Below, in pieces: positions 48,665 through 61,431 of a stretch of 64,000 bases of DNA. The position numbers and the translations under genes are program-made. Within the stretch, counting starts at the first letter, position 1, and each line of letters starts with the position of its first letter. Source of the stretch: Medicago truncatula (lineage: Eukaryota; Streptophyta; Magnoliopsida; Fabales; Fabaceae). The stretch lies in NCBI RefSeq assembly GCF_003473485.1, contig NC_053047.1, positions 10,741,001 through 10,805,000 on the forward strand, given 5' to 3'. The notes under the pieces are model-generated. The model saw only the letters and a program-made list of their open reading frames with translations. It had not been told where the DNA came from and searched no databases.

Positions 48665-48903
48665 GATTAAATATGTTTTAAGTCCTTATAAAATCACGAG
48701 TTTTCAAATTTAGTTCCTATAAAATTTTAATGGTAATTTTAGTCATCAACAATATTGTAATTTGTAAGAATGGTCCTTATTTTGAATTTTTTTTACAAAA
48801 ACTGAATACCAGTCCTTCAAAATAGTCTTTATTTCTGTAAAAAAAAATTAGAGACTAAACTTAAAAGCTTAGAATTTTGTAGGGACTAAAAATATATTTA
48901 ATT
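48665..48903. mobile_element. MITE, TTTTAGTCCCTACAAAAT family, copy 1
   Basis: Inverted ends GATTAAATATGTTTTAAGTC and, in reverse from the right, AATTAAATATATTTTTAGTC, with internal TAGTCC/GGACTA motifs. It directly abuts the SINE at 48501-48663. A second copy lies at 50301-50599. Confidence 0.7.
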
Positions 48904-49729
48904 CAATTATTTAAAATAAAAAATTATAAAAGGGGAAGTTAAGTTCTTAACAAGCATAAAAGCACAATGAAAGCTTTGCTTAGAATGGAAAGGAATGTGC
49001 ATTTATCACATTTTCAATTTCATCAAATCAAAACCCAAAAACTCCATAGTCACAAGATCAATGATGTACCTTTCTTTTCTTCCAATATATCCGATATAGC
49101 ATGCCTTACCCGTACACTTACTTTATATTTCCATTATCTTATCCAATTTATATGATATATATCAAACATCTTTTTACCTTTTAAATTCTTCCTTAATTTG
49201 TTCCTTTCTTTCTTTAGTTCACACACTCACATGTATTTCTAGTTTTGATCTCTTCTCATGTTCTTATCTCTTCTTTTAACTTTTCCTCAAATAATGGCCT
49301 AATTGACACAAACACAAAAATATAGACAAAATAAGAGATAAAACAAAAAGAAAAAGATAAACTCACACATTTATTTGCATACATAGTCATAGAAATTATT
49401 GATGTATAGCTTGAGCAAGGTACATTCATACCTTCAAGACATGTACATATTTACGATTTTGTGTGTTATGTGTATGAAACATGTGTATTTTGTATAAATG
49501 TTGGAAATGAGATGTTTAACTGATTAAAAATGTTGGAACTATGCTTTCTTATGTGTTGATACTCCAAACAAAATTAAGGAAAAGAGTCCCGATTAATATG
49601 GAATTTAGTTGAAAAGTATATAAAATGCAGCCAAAAATTGTTATGTACATCCCATTATAGAAAAACGGTTAACTAGGCTATTGTTCCGAGTGGTAAGAGA
49701 TTTAGACCCTTTAAGCATGTGGCTAAGTC
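48904..49729. other. intergenic
   Basis: No supportable gene. A short A-box-like piece (GTTCCGAGTGGTAAGAG) near 49683 may be a SINE head fragment. Confidence 0.4.
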
Positions 49730-49860
49730 GTTTGGGCTCTAGTGGTAAAGAGCTCCTTCCAAGGACAAACCTGGGAAATACCGGGTTCGATTCCCAGGGA
49801 GAATAACGTTTGGGCAATGTGCATGCCTCTACACCGGTGCGAAAGCAAAAAAAAATAAAT
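49730..49860 (+). mobile_element. tRNA-derived SINE, family B, second copy
   Basis: Head TTTGGGCTCTAGTGGTAAAG resembles a tRNA A-box, B-box GGGTTCGATTCCC follows about 50 bp later, and the tail is GTGCGAAAGCAAAAAAAAAT. It is inverted relative to the copy at 48501-48663. Confidence 0.78.
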
Positions 49861-50300
49861 GTTTGGTTCATGACTCATGCATATGGAAAAAATTTGGTTG
49901 AGAGGGGAGAACAGACCTTGTGTCACCCACAGATTCCTAACGGAGATTAATCACCGTTAAATAATGGATAAAACTTCGTACCAATATCAAGATAACAAAA
50001 AAAACTTGATAAATAAGGACTAATTTAGCAAACAAATTAATAAGTCAAATCGATTGCTAAATTAATCACTAATATTACCGGCTAATGATTTATTGACATT
50101 TCATAAATCGGTCTTTAAATCATCCACGTTGTTATTTAATGATCAATTTAGCAATCTATTAAAAAATTTGATCGTTAAATAAGTCGATATAAAAACCAAA
50201 ATAATTCGGTCACTAAATCAATCGTTAAATAGAATATTTTTAATACCGGCCAAATAATAAGCCAAAATTCTATCAAAATAATTTGAGACATTCAGTTATT
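49861..50300. other. intergenic
   Basis: No gene. Repeated short motifs of the type AAATCGGTC/GTTAAAT at 50030-50250 hint at a decayed repeat. Confidence 0.35.
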
Positions 50301-50599
50301 GTTAAATTTGTTTTTAGTCCTTACAAAATAAAAAAAATAAAAAAAAATCAAGTTTAGTCCCTATAAAATTTTAATAGTAATTTTTGTTTCAGAAAAAAAT
50401 TTAATTTTTTATCCTCCATAATTTAGTAGTTTGTAAGAATAGTCCCTATATTGAAAATATTTAAAAGAAAATATACACTTTTAGTCCTCCAAAATAGTCC
50501 CTATAAAATGCAAATAAGGACTAAAAATAAATAATTTTTCTGTAGAGACTAAACTTAAAAGCTTGTAATTTTGTAAGAACTAAAAACAAATTTAATTCA
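50301..50599. mobile_element. MITE, TTTTAGTCCCTACAAAAT family, copy 2
   Basis: Inverted ends GTTAAATTTGTTTTTAGTCC and, in reverse, AATTAAATTTGTTTTTAGTT, with interior TAGTCCCTAT motifs as in the copy at 48665-48903. Confidence 0.7.
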
Positions 50600-50964
50600 T
50601 TTTTTTAATCACTTAAATTCATGATCACTTGATCATAAGAAAGTGATTCAAGAAAAGAAGAAAGGAAACACCCATGATTTAATGCAAAACAGCTTGAATT
50701 GTGAAGTATTTGGGTAGGTAGTAGAGTGTAGGCATGTGACTACTATAAGTTTCTTTGGATATAAGATTCATATAAACGGCAGTCAAGAAATTAATACACC
50801 ATTGTTGTTGGCATTTCGTCACTATAAGTTTCTTTTTTCTCAAATAGAAAATTTAATGTCGTCACAAAAAACAGTTTGTTATTGTACTCCTTCTCAAATA
50901 CATACAAAGTATTGGATTGAAAATCAAACCATTTATATCCACGAACTAAACTCAATAGTGTTGG

Positions 50965-51177
50965 TTGTGAGGAGTGTGTTAAAGAGTCTCACATCAGATA
51001 AAAAATGGCTTGGATATTTGTTTGTGGAGTTGTGATACCATCTTGGAAATCGTGGTCGGGATTTAACATATCCTTACAAAACCGGTTTGTGAGGTGACGA
51101 TTGCCTCCACTTAAAAACATTTCGTCAGACCATCTCTTATCGATGTGAGACTCTTTAACACACTCTCTTCGTGAACA
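50965..51177. mobile_element. MITE with GTGTGTTAAAGAGTCTCACATC ends
   Basis: The left arm GTGTGTTAAAGAGTCTCACA is matched by TGTGAGACTCTTTAACACAC on the right. The interior is non-coding. The flanks do not show a clear duplication. Confidence 0.7.
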
Positions 51178-52315
51178 TAAATGGTGATAATCCGATAACG
51201 AAAACATGATAATATGTGGTCTAATAGTTCTTAGAGACGTTCTGATACCATTTTAATAATTGTGGTGAGACCTTGTGGATTATCAGGGTCATTTTCCCAA
51301 AGAATCATTGTATTAACACACAAAAATATTGCACTCCTTCCATTTTATGATTATGGAAATTCACTGTTAAGAGGCATCTTTTCTGCACATATTCAGGAAG
51401 TTCTTCACGTGCTTTGTTCACTTGCTTAACTAGCACTGACTCATTTCGTTGAATTTTGTTCTTGATTTTAAAAAGCACTCTTTAGTCTTATGGTAATTAT
51501 TTATTCTATTTGCAATTAATGCTACTTTGTATGCATGGAAATTGCAGTATGAATTTGGTTCCAGCTCTTTGAGGATGTTTGAAAAAACTGACGTAGAAAA
51601 AAAATAATAATGAACACAATCAAAACACAAGCAACTTGGGAAAATTTAAAACTGAAGAAAAAAATCATGATTGTTGTGTCTAATGACAACAAGATAATAA
51701 CATTGCTAAAATTGTTACAACATATCGATAACCCTAATATACTCACTCTTTAAAATAAATACCTAATTTGAAGTATTTTCGAATGGTGCATTTTATAACG
51801 AAGAATTATAACTATATATAATTATAATCAGAGGCACTTCATTCATTAACATGTATATTTTCAATCAACACATCAAACATGTAAAGGGGAATCTTGACGC
51901 AACAAGTAAAGTTGTTGTCAGATGACCTTCAATCACGTGTTTATATTTTGGAAACAACTTCTTATATAAAAAACAACACTAAATGAGGGGACCATTTCCC
52001 TCTGTGTATGTAGGAGCTTCGATGCATCTGACTTTTCTGTTTTTTTTTTTTTTTAACACATCAAGCATGTAAGATGCCTACAAATACTAGCAAATTCATA
52101 GAGTGGTTTTCTCTTAGTCTTTTTTTGTACATAAGTCTCCATGTGAGAGACTATTTGATGAGTTTAATGTTAACGATTAATGTATCTCAAGTTTTTATTT
52201 TTTGACTAAATTATCTCAAATTTTCCTATGAACTAAATCTTTATAATCTTAGTGTTTTTACCATTTTCATATAATTAACCTATTCTTATAAGATATCTCC
52301 TCATATATATATATG
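51178..52315. other. intergenic
   Basis: AT-rich sequence with no gene or delimitable repeat that I could support. Confidence 0.4.
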
Positions 52316-52468
52316 GGGTATGTTAGAACACACCTTCTAGAATACACTCACTTATTTTTTAGAAGGAGTATTTTAGCAAATGAAATAACTAAAAGGTTGT
52401 TAAATACACCCTAATGTGTAGCTTTGCTAAAACACTCCCACATAAAAACTAGCGGGTGTGTTCTAGCA

Positions 52469-52473
<5 letters not shown>
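52316..52473. mobile_element. MITE with GGGTATGTTAGAACACAC ends
   Basis: The left end GGGTATGTTAGAACACAC and the right end in reverse, GGGTATGCTAGAACACAC, differ at one position. Both flanks are TA-rich, so the target duplication (possibly TA) cannot be fixed. A TA microsatellite follows at 52474-52510. Confidence 0.75.

Positions 52474-52510
<37 letters not shown>
52474..52510. repeat. TA microsatellite
   Basis: About 18 TA units adjoining a MITE end. Confidence 0.85.
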
Positions 52511-52513
<3 letters not shown>

Positions 52514-53368
52514 TGAAGCGTATCTTGCGGGGTACTTGAAACATAGAAAGGGCAACAATAGTCATGCCTTGGTGGGAGGCACTACCTGGATAGCCACAGT
52601 CTTTATTAAATTCTAAAGTTGAAAAAACTAATGCTAAATTTTCCTTGGGAATTAATGCTTCCCACTCTATTGGTGAGATGTCACACATAGATATATTCCA
52701 CAAATCATAAAATACTATATAATAACTGATTTGTTTTATAAAGAAAAATTTAGTTTATGATCATCTTAATTTATACAAGGTAAGATAAAACTATGATCTT
52801 AATTCAGTCATCCCTATAAATCTCAATTGATATGTAGGTCCAAAATTACTCTAGAGGTTTTTTTTCTAGAGAAAATTACTCTAATGTGTTTGAAATAGCA
52901 ATAATAAAAAAATTAATATACATTGTACCCAAAAAAAATATGTATACAATACAAGTACTTAAAACTATACTAATATATTCTTATATTACAAACAAACCTT
53001 GAATTAATTACACAAAAGCAGATGTTAATAAAAATACATATAAGAAAATGAATTAATAAAACAGACCCACAACTAACTAATATAAACATAAGGAAAATGC
53101 ACAAGAGCATAATCCAATCCCTCTCCTAATTGTTATATATATGATCCATGAATTAAAAAAAAAAAAAAAAACTATGTAACTATTAAAATACCTTGATGAC
53201 CATAAATCTATACAATATATGCATAACCAAGAACTAATTCTAAAATCTAAGGGATTTTTTTTGGTTTTTTTGAGAGAAAATCTAAGAAGTTATAGGATAT
53301 ATAATAATGAAATTGATATGATAAAAACCATGCTTTCTCTCTTGATATCATGTGTCTTCTCTTGAACA

Positions 53369-55287
53369 TTAACTCTTCAATAGCCATTCCCATGATTCAA
53401 GATTTGAGAGGGGACCAATTGATGAAGGTCCCTCAAGTTCTTCATACAATGTTGCATTCCTTCCAATTTCCTGCTTTGAGACCACAGATGATGTTTCATT
53501 GTTTATGTCATTGCTCAAACATGTGTCTTGTGAAATGCTCACCATAGAATTGTTGGTAGAGAATTGCTCCATCTTGCACTCTTTATTTTCCAATCCATAA
53601 ATGTAACCATTGTTATTATTCCCTTGATTCATGTAAGAATAATTTGATAACATGTTCTCATTCAAGGGTGTGTTTGGAATTTGGATTTGAGGTTGAAGTT
53701 GATGTGATGAAGATGAGCTACTTTGCATTAATGGACCATTGAAATTCCCTTGGTTGGTAGCATGATAATTATTTGTGAGATTAATTTCATTGTTCATTAA
53801 GTAGCTTGGAAAACAATAACCATTTGATGATGAAGGTGATGAATTGATTCCTTTGAAGTCATGATCATCAATGGTATTGTTGCTAAAAGGAGGATCCACA
53901 AGAGGTGGGAGTGAAGAAAAATCCAATAAATCATCACCTATTGAGTTCATCCTTAAAAGATTGGAAAATGAAGTAGTCTTTTTAACTTCAATGTTGTTCT
54001 TGATGAAAATCTTTGACACAACCCAATCATCCTACAATAATATATCATATCAATATCATGCATTTCCAAGAAAGAAAGAAAGAAAAAGTGTAAGGTAGAA
54101 TCTTTGACAATTGAACTCTATAGAAAGCAAAAGGTGTGATGAAGGGAGAAAGGACCACATGAGAAAGAAACTCATATAACATCACAAAAGTCACTTTATA
54201 AAAAAGCTGAAACAAAATTATAGAAAAACTTAGATAAAAAGAACTCATAATTTTGGTCGGATTTTAAATTACAGTTGCAGTCGAACTGAAAATTTTGTCG
54301 TAATTCTTAATTTAAATTTTGTCGTAATTCGTGATATTTTAAAAAATTGCGGATAAATAAAAATGATGAAGCGAAAATTATGATCGTTTGCAATTCAAGT
54401 ACAATGGATCGATCACAAGTAATGTCTCTCTAATTCATCTAATTTGCAAGAATGATTAAACATTTTCAACTAATGTACTAACCTCAATAAAACATTACAT
54501 TAATTTTTATATTGAAATTAAAAACTATTGAAAAGCTTGATCTTTTCCTTTTCTAAATCAATAGAAAATGGTAACAAAATGAAATAAAATTAAGAGGGTA
54601 CCTTTGCATCACTAGGAAGGTTGCAAGTTGATAATTGTCCATCCAATCTAAATTCATGCATGACCCAATTGGTTTTCTCTCCTCTTGGAGCTCTACCTTT
54701 ATAGAACACAAGAGTTTTCTTCATACCAACAAGTTGGTTACTTTTCCCTTTGTAGATCTCTTTATCTTTTCCAGTTGCTTTCCAATAGCCTGATTCAGTT
54801 GCTCTATTAGTTCTTGTTCCAGTTGGATACTTCCTATCTCTTTGACAAAAGAAATACCATTCTTTCTCTCTCATCTTAGCTTTCTCTGCAAAATATCATA
54901 TTCATATTGTTAAAAAATTATGAACAAACAATCATATGTAACGAACTCCAGATTATCAGAACTTTTTATCCGGATAATCGGAGCTCCAGATTATCAGAAC
55001 CCTTTATTCCGGATAATCGGAAAGTTAAGATCAAAACATAATAATCATAATTTCATATAAACAAATGAAAACTAAAAAAGAAAATAATACTTACTTGGTA
55101 AATCCCAAGGCTCACACCTATTCAAATCAGCTTCACCAATTGCAATTGCACTAAAATTACTATTCAATACCTTTTTAAGCAAATAAAAAGTAATGATTTC
55201 ATCATCATTAGGGTGGAATCTGAAACCAGCAGGTAAATCAAGAGGTTCATCACTTTTGTTCACCACAATAGGTTCTTGTTCTTCCAT
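53369..55287 (-). CDS. NAC-domain transcription factor (CUC/NAC100-like clade)
   Basis: Three exons on the minus strand: 55287-55095, 54885-54602 and 54031-53369, all GT-AG with consistent phase, 379 aa. The NAC domain covers about residues 17-167 with subdomains A-E in order: [52 protein letters not shown] then [37 protein letters not shown] then [10 protein letters not shown], and DDWVVSKIF. The exon structure is the classic NAC one. Such proteins dimerise and bind CGT-core sites in the nucleus. The C-terminal half is Asn/Ser-rich, as in transcription-activation regions. Subdomain A has Asn-Asp-Asp where most family members have Thr-Asp-Glu, a mild departure. Clade placement (NAC100/CUC/ORE1-like) is by remembered resemblance and not certain. 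Confidence 0.95.
54944..55022. repeat. tandem pair of hairpin units in NAC intron 1
   Basis: Two adjacent units, each CTCCAGATTATCAGAAC plus a short T-rich spacer plus CCGGATAATCGGA, in direct repeat. Within each unit the two halves (CCAGATTATC and GGATAATCGG) are partly complementary. Confidence 0.7.
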
Positions 55288-55929
55288 GATGGATAATGAA
55301 AAAAAACTATATAGTATATATATAATATGGTTTTGATTATGAGGGTTGAATTATATATTATACCAAGATAGTATATGTATATATATGTGAGAAATTTGGT
55401 ATAAATAAAAAAGATGAGAATCTTATATGAAAGAGGCAATGAAATTTCGAAGAAATAAAGAAAAGAAATGTGAAGAATATTGGAAGGGAAGGTTTAAAGA
55501 AAGGAGAAAGAAGAAAGATATGATGTGTTTAAATAGAGGAGAGAGCTTATGTTATGTGTGTAAACAGCTCACATATAGATACGTGCTGTGGAAGACACTT
55601 ATTGGTGAAGCCTAATTAGAAAATTTGCTTTAATAAAATAATTAAATATTATCATAAACAAAGGGGAAAAAAAGACAAGATATAATATAATTAATATAAG
55701 AAAAAAAAGATTATGCATGTAAAAAAATATAACTAACAGAAAAAAAAAATATAATATATTTTTTGTGAAAGGAAAATTTAAACATTTTTTGTTTATGGTG
55801 TTAACCCTAGAGGTTATTAGGGGAAATGATAATATGGAGTTTAAAAGAAAGAATTGTTCTACCAACACATTGAACTCTGGCTTCAACATTTTTTCTTAGG
55901 AATTTTTTTTGTCGGGTAGATAGACGAAA
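55288..55929. other. NAC promoter region
   Basis: Upstream sequence of the NAC gene, with long AT runs (55310-55400) that could hold the TATA element in one of several positions. No other gene is supportable. Confidence 0.4.
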
Positions 55930-56046
55930 TGACAAAGTCATTATAATCTCACACACATAAGTGGAGGTACCGGGGTTTAAACTCCGGTCATGGCATCCAA
56001 CCTAACAATTTCGACATTTTGTCTGTTGAACTAGGACTTAGGAATT
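55930..56046 (-). mobile_element. decayed SINE related to 188-288
   Basis: Shares CACACACATAAGTGGAGGTAC and GGTCATGGCATCC...CCTAACAATTTCG with the SINE near the start of the window. The B-box has decayed to GAGTTTAAACCCC. Confidence 0.7.
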
Positions 56047-56459
56047 GTGAACATCCTTAGGCAACTTTAACTTAACTATTTAAGAATAATTGTTTGATTA
56101 AATTTTGATATTTTTTAAATACTTGTATTTGAATCGTATTGTATGTCCTATCTTCGTGGCATTTGATATATCTACTTGCTTGAAAATGGATATGACAAAA
56201 CCGTCTTTTTTTCAAATAAAATTAAAATTAAAATACTTAAACTAAAGTTTATTGTAAAATAAATAAATAGAAAATTTCTGCACCAAAACAAAAATGGAAA
56301 GTTTGTATAGTGTGGACCCTCTTTCTTCTTCTTTTTTATGGGTTGTGGACCCCTTTCTAAGGAATGATCAAGCACCCTGGATTAATGAAGTCATTATATT
56401 TTAAATATAAAATGATCGATCAAATCTAATATTATAAACCATTAAAACTCTAATTTTTT

Positions 56460-57440
56460 TATTATTTTTTAACAAGCAAAATGAGATCTATTATTACCCA
56501 AACAAAGAATATTACCCACCACAAAAAGTATAAGGATACAAGTCAAGAGTACAACAAGTTAATTACAAAACCATAACAAATATCAAAGGAACTAACAAAA
56601 AGAACAAACTAAGTGTCAAAACCCAAATACATAATAGGATTAAACCATCAATGATGAAGAACAAAAGCTAAATTTAGATTTTTCCCTTTCAACCACTAAA
56701 ATGGTAACAACTTTATTTTATCGAACCAATGAGATATCGTCTCCTCCTTTTGTCGAAAATAGCGGCAATTCCTTTCTTTTCAAATAACTCATACACAAGC
56801 TAGCCAAATAATATATAAAGAAGACAACTGATTTTGGAGAAGCCTCCTAAATTACCGAAATATAAAAGTTGATAAGACACATGTAACGTGCTCACTACGT
56901 GAATTCCTAGTCAGTGTTTTACTGAACCAAACACTCCCATAAAAGTTACATCCCAAAAACAGATGATCAATGTTTTCCTCCACTCAGCAGTCACTAACAC
57001 ACATATTGGAATTGGAGTGAATGATTCCACGCCTCACCAGATTATCTTTTGTAGGATTCTAATTCCTTAATAAAAGAAATACTTTTAGCAGAACTGTTTT
57101 GTTCAAAATAATATCATTATGTTCGACTCGAACGGTTGGCTCCATTGTAGTCAAAATATATATTCTACACACCACTGACGGTATAACCTTTGTCTAACGC
57201 AAGATGTTATCGCCACCTACGATCCACACTAACTTGCAAAGAAATGATATGTAATAGGTCACTATTTTCCCCCACATGCTCCTCCTCCCCAAGCAAATCA
57301 TCGACGTCGCCAATTCCAAGCATTTCGCTACCCCCAATCTAACTCAATCTGTCACTGACAACAGTCGAGTCTTAGGAAGATCAAACAAACGACTATACCT
57401 ATCGCACAAAGAACCCCCTCCAACCATGCATCAAACTTAA
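56460..57440 (-). pseudogene. LINE relic with zf-RVT domain
   Basis: On the minus strand the block DAWLEGVLCDRYSRLFDLPK, typical of the region before the LINE zinc-knuckle domain, is near 57370-57430. PTKDNLVRRGI followed by a Cys-containing stretch and EENIDHLFLGCNFYGSVW (zf-RVT) lies near 56930-57070. Several stops interrupt it. The low-coordinate end near 56450-56480 is T-rich on the plus strand, consistent with a LINE 3' poly(A). It is an independent, older copy than the LINE relic at 38840-41665. Confidence 0.75.
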
Positions 57441-57952
57441 AGAACGTTCTTACCAACTTAAAGAACCCCCTCGAACCTTATATATATGATACATTGTTCT
57501 TACCAACTGAGTTAAGCTCACGAGGACTGTTGGAATCGTGTGTGTCTATTGAAAAGCTAGGATTATTCATTTCAAAAAAAATATAACAAAAAAGCGAGAA
57601 AAGTTTTAATACTTTTTAATACGTTTATTAAAAAAAAACTTCTAAATACGTGTATTTCAATCGTATTGTATGTCCTATATGCGTGGCATTTTTTCATTAT
57701 TTTCTGTATCTACCTTTTTTTTTTTTTTTTTTTTTAATAATATATCTACCTATTTCAAAATGGGATATCAACGAAACCGTCTTTTTCCACATAAAATTTT
57801 TATCTTGTGGACCCTCTTTCCAACGGCAAATAGAGCACCCTGGATTAACTGAGGTCGTTGTATTTTTAAATATAAAAATAATTTTTTATATAAGTTAGAT
57901 ATTCATGTACATTTACACACACAAAAAAAAATAAAAAAATAACCAAGGGGAC
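57441..57952. other. intergenic
   Basis: No gene. The stretch 57640-57850 resembles 56125-56390 (GAATCGTATTGTATGTCCTA then GCGTGGCATTT, and CACCCTGGATTAA), a local duplication of about 250 bp now separated by the LINE relic. Confidence 0.6.
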
Positions 57953-57960
57953 ATACTAAT

Positions 57961-58601
57961 TAGAGGTGTCAAATGGGCCGGTTTAAGCCGGGGCCAAGAG
58001 GCCCGACTATAGAAATGGGTCAGTCTGGTCCAACCCGTTTATGATTGGGCCGTGAATTATAGAGTCCAGCCTGACCCGTTTATGTTTTATTTTTAAAATT
58101 TATTCCCTCTTTTTTATGTATTTTCTTATGTATTAATTAGTTACTCACCAATATTTTTTTGCTAAAATATGATTGGATGGACATAAAAATATAAATAACT
58201 TTTACATTAACATTGAATAATAATTAAACTCTAGATTATTCTTTCAATTAAATCAAATTAATAATTTATAAACTTTAAAATTTTAAAACTGTAAGCTAAA
58301 TTCATCCATATTTATTAAGTTTATTTATTTAAATATTTTTTTGTTAATAAAATTTAAATTAGTTGATAATTTTTTAAAAAAATATGTTGTTTTTTAACAA
58401 AAATAAAATGAAATATGGGCTAATGGTCCGGCCCAAAGTCCAGTTGGCCAGCCCTGCCCGGCCCAACTTTTGTATGACCCAAATGGGATTGGGCCGAAAA
58501 AACCCCGGTGTATTTTTGTGCTAGTTTTTTAGGCCCGACCCGGCCCAAAAATATAGACCAATGGGTCGGCCCATGAGTCCGACCCATTTTTAACAGCTCT
58601 A
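57961..58601. mobile_element. non-autonomous hAT-like element, 8-bp target-site duplication
   Basis: The left end TAGAGGTGTCAAATGGGCCG and the right end in reverse, TAGAGCTGTTAAAAATGGGTCG, are related inverted repeats. The perfect 8-bp repeat ATACTAAT flanks both sides (57953-57960 and 58602-58609), as for hAT transposition. Sub-terminal regions are GC-rich (GGCCCGACCCGG) and the interior is AT-rich, with no transposase. 641 bp. Confidence 0.88.
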
Positions 58602-58760
58602 ATACTAATAACTTAATAGAAGAAAAAAGATAAGAAAAATAAATATATAAATGTAAAAAAAAGATTGATATTACTCATTTTACGACTAACTTAGTAGATA
58701 TCGAGTATAATTATATATCATTTTTTACTCACTTTTTCGGTTAAAAAATTGAAAACAATG

Positions 58761-59137
58761 AAGTAAAATACTTCTTTTCGTCCCTGTAATATTAGCGAAT
58801 TCCGGTTTTAGTCCCTGAAAAAAAATATTAGATTATATCCCTGTAATTTCATATTCTTACACTTTTGCTCCCTCATTTCACCACGTCAGCAGTATCTGCA
58901 TACATGGCACGTAAAATAAGGGGCTAAAAATTGGAGTAATCTGAAATTACATGAACCAAAAGTGGGAGGAATCTGAAATTACAAGGACGTAATTTATGCA
59001 GATTCTGCTGACGTGATGAAAGGAAGGACCAAAAGTGAAAGAATCTGAAATTACAGGGACATAATTTAATTTTTTTTTTTACAGAATCCAAAATCGAAAT
59101 TCATTAATATTATAGAGATGAAAAGAGGTATTTACCC
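58761..59137. mobile_element. MITE or foldback with TTCGTCCCTGTAATATTA arms
   Basis: Left arm AAAATACTTCTTTTCGTCCC against the right arm in reverse, TAAATACCTCTTTTCATCTC, each continuing into TGTAATATTA.CGAATT/TATAATATTAATGAATT. Inner CTGAAATTAC and GGGACC motifs are also inverted. Non-coding, about 377 bp. Confidence 0.7.
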
Positions 59138-59889
59138 AAGTAAATAAGATGATGACATAATAGACTTGTACAATATTTTTATGAGGGGAATAGTCTTATA
59201 AATCATAAATTTAAACAAAAATACATGATATATTCAAAAAAGTATCTTAAAAAAAAAAAAATTCAAATTTTTTGAAACCAAAGATATACCCTTTTTACTT
59301 TCTTTTCTATTGTATTTCACTATTTCCCATTCTTTCTCTTTCTTACCTCATTCTCTTACACTCTCACATGTATAGTGAGAGAATTATTATTCTATTTTTG
59401 AAATAGATACATCTTTATCCACTAGGTTCAATTCAACCTAACTGACAAAGATTTTCGTAGTAAGTTTCCCTCACACATTTTCTACTACCCCTCACGAACT
59501 TTCTGTTCATAACTAACTTTGAATAAAACAACAGAATATATACTTTTAGCAAAAAAAACTGTTTTCTATTTTTGTATTTTGGAAATTATGTAGGAAATAT
59601 CCTTTTGATAAGAGATAAGTGAAACAGAATATATACTTATTTCATACATTATATCCTACTAATACTTAGTTATGGGAGCTAATTTGAAATTTGGATGGAT
59701 ATATCATCAACGAACACGAAATTTGGCTTGAGATTTAAGAGTGTGTTCCTCTTTGAAGTTTCATGTTCGATTCTCTTGGGTGCCAATTTAGGTGGGCTAA
59801 TCATCAATGAACACCAATTCAGATGACTGCCATGCTTTGCAATTTAGCTCTTTGTGCGGATTTTCCTAAAAATAACGATTTTAATGCAT
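59138..59889. other. intergenic
   Basis: No supportable gene. Around 59720-59790 a weak SINE-like B-box (ATGTTCGATTCTC) is visible. Confidence 0.35.
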
Positions 59890-61078
59890 ATCGTTTGATT
59901 GACGTTTGATTAGGTTATTTGAAAAGAAAGGGATTCTCGTTTTTTTCCGGAAAAAGAAGAAAGTTTGATAAGATTGATTCACAAAGTTAAATTTAAATGT
60001 TTTGGTGGATGAAAGCAAAAAGTTTTGCTTTTATTTATGATATTAATCAGCGGTGGTCAAATCCATTAGTGAATAGAGTGATCGTAGTTTTTGCTTGTCT
60101 AATTTACTAGGTGCTTTTTAAGGTATATGTATATCCAATTTTTTTAATAATGGTATATATGTGAAAAAAGTATTCATCAAAATAATAGAAAGTTCTATTT
60201 GGATCGATGTGTTTATCTACTAGTAGCAAAATACCTTAAAAACTTTAAATAGGTTCTATTTCAATTACTTTAAAAAGATTGTTAGGAGAACTCTCTTTTC
60301 AACACACTCTCTGTCAATGATGGTTGGAATCAGCATGTGCACCAAACTGTATCAAGTAATAAAGTAGTAAGTTATCGTTTTCAAATAGATTATTTAGGTT
60401 ATTTGAAAAAAAACGAATTCTCATTTTTTCAGAAAAAGAAGAAAGCTTGATAAGATTGATTGACAAAGTTAAGTTTAAATGGTTTTGGTGGATGAAAGCA
60501 AAATGTTTTGCTTTTATTTACAATATTAATCACAGGTGAGCAAATCCATTAGGGTATAGAGTGATTGTAATTTTTGCTTGTATAATTTATTAGGTGTTTT
60601 TTAAGGTACACATAAATCCGGTTTTTTTAATAATGGTATTCATGTGAAAAAAGTATTCATCAAAATAATATAAAGTTCTATTTGGATTGATGTGTTTATC
60701 TACTAGTAGCAAAATCCCTTAAAAACTTTAAATAGGTTCTATTTTAATTACTTTAAAAAATTGTTAGGAGAACTCTCTTTTCAACACACTTTCTGCCATT
60801 CATGGTTGAAATCGACAAATGAACCAAACTGTATCAAGTAATAAAGTAGTAAGTTATCATTTTCATAGGGATTGTTTAGGTTATTTAAAAAAAAAATGAA
60901 TTCTCATTTTTTTGGAAAAAGAAGAAAGTTTGATAAGATTGATTGACAAAGTTAAGTTTACATTGTTTTGGTGGACGAAAGCAAAAAATCTAACATTTAT
61001 TTACGATATTAATCGGCGGTGGACAAATCCACTACTGTATATAGGGTGATTGTAATTTTTGCTCGTTTGATTTGCTAA

Positions 61079-61377
61079 AAAATGAAGGACAGAACAGAAC
61101 AACTCTAGTTGTTCAGTGTTTAATTTGTAAAACTGTTTCAGGTACAGGACAAACTAGAGGCAAGGGACAGGACAAAAACTCATATTTTTGTCCCTCACCA
61201 AACCACAACACAACTTTTTGTCTCACGTACAAGTTGTCTAAAATACCAAAATAACATTTTGTCCCCAAAAAATCGTATAAAACAAAAAATTACTCAATCC
61301 CATAAAAAATTTGTTCTGTGCTGTTCTACCTTGTGTTGTAATGTTCTATCTTGTACTGTTCTGTCCGGTACTTACTG
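61079..61377. mobile_element. insertion in tandem-repeat copy three
   Basis: Absent from the other two copies of the tandem repeat, which defines it. It begins near AATGAAGGACAGAACAGAAC and ends near CTGTTCTGTCCGGTAC, so its ends are inverted around GGACAGAACAG. Its interior repeats the CTGTTCT and GGACAAA motifs. Flanks TTTGCTAA/TTTGCAAA may be an imperfect duplication. Confidence 0.7.
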
Positions 61378-61431
61378 TTTTGCAAACTAGGCACTTTTTA
61401 AGGTATACGTAAATCCAATTTTTTTATAAGG

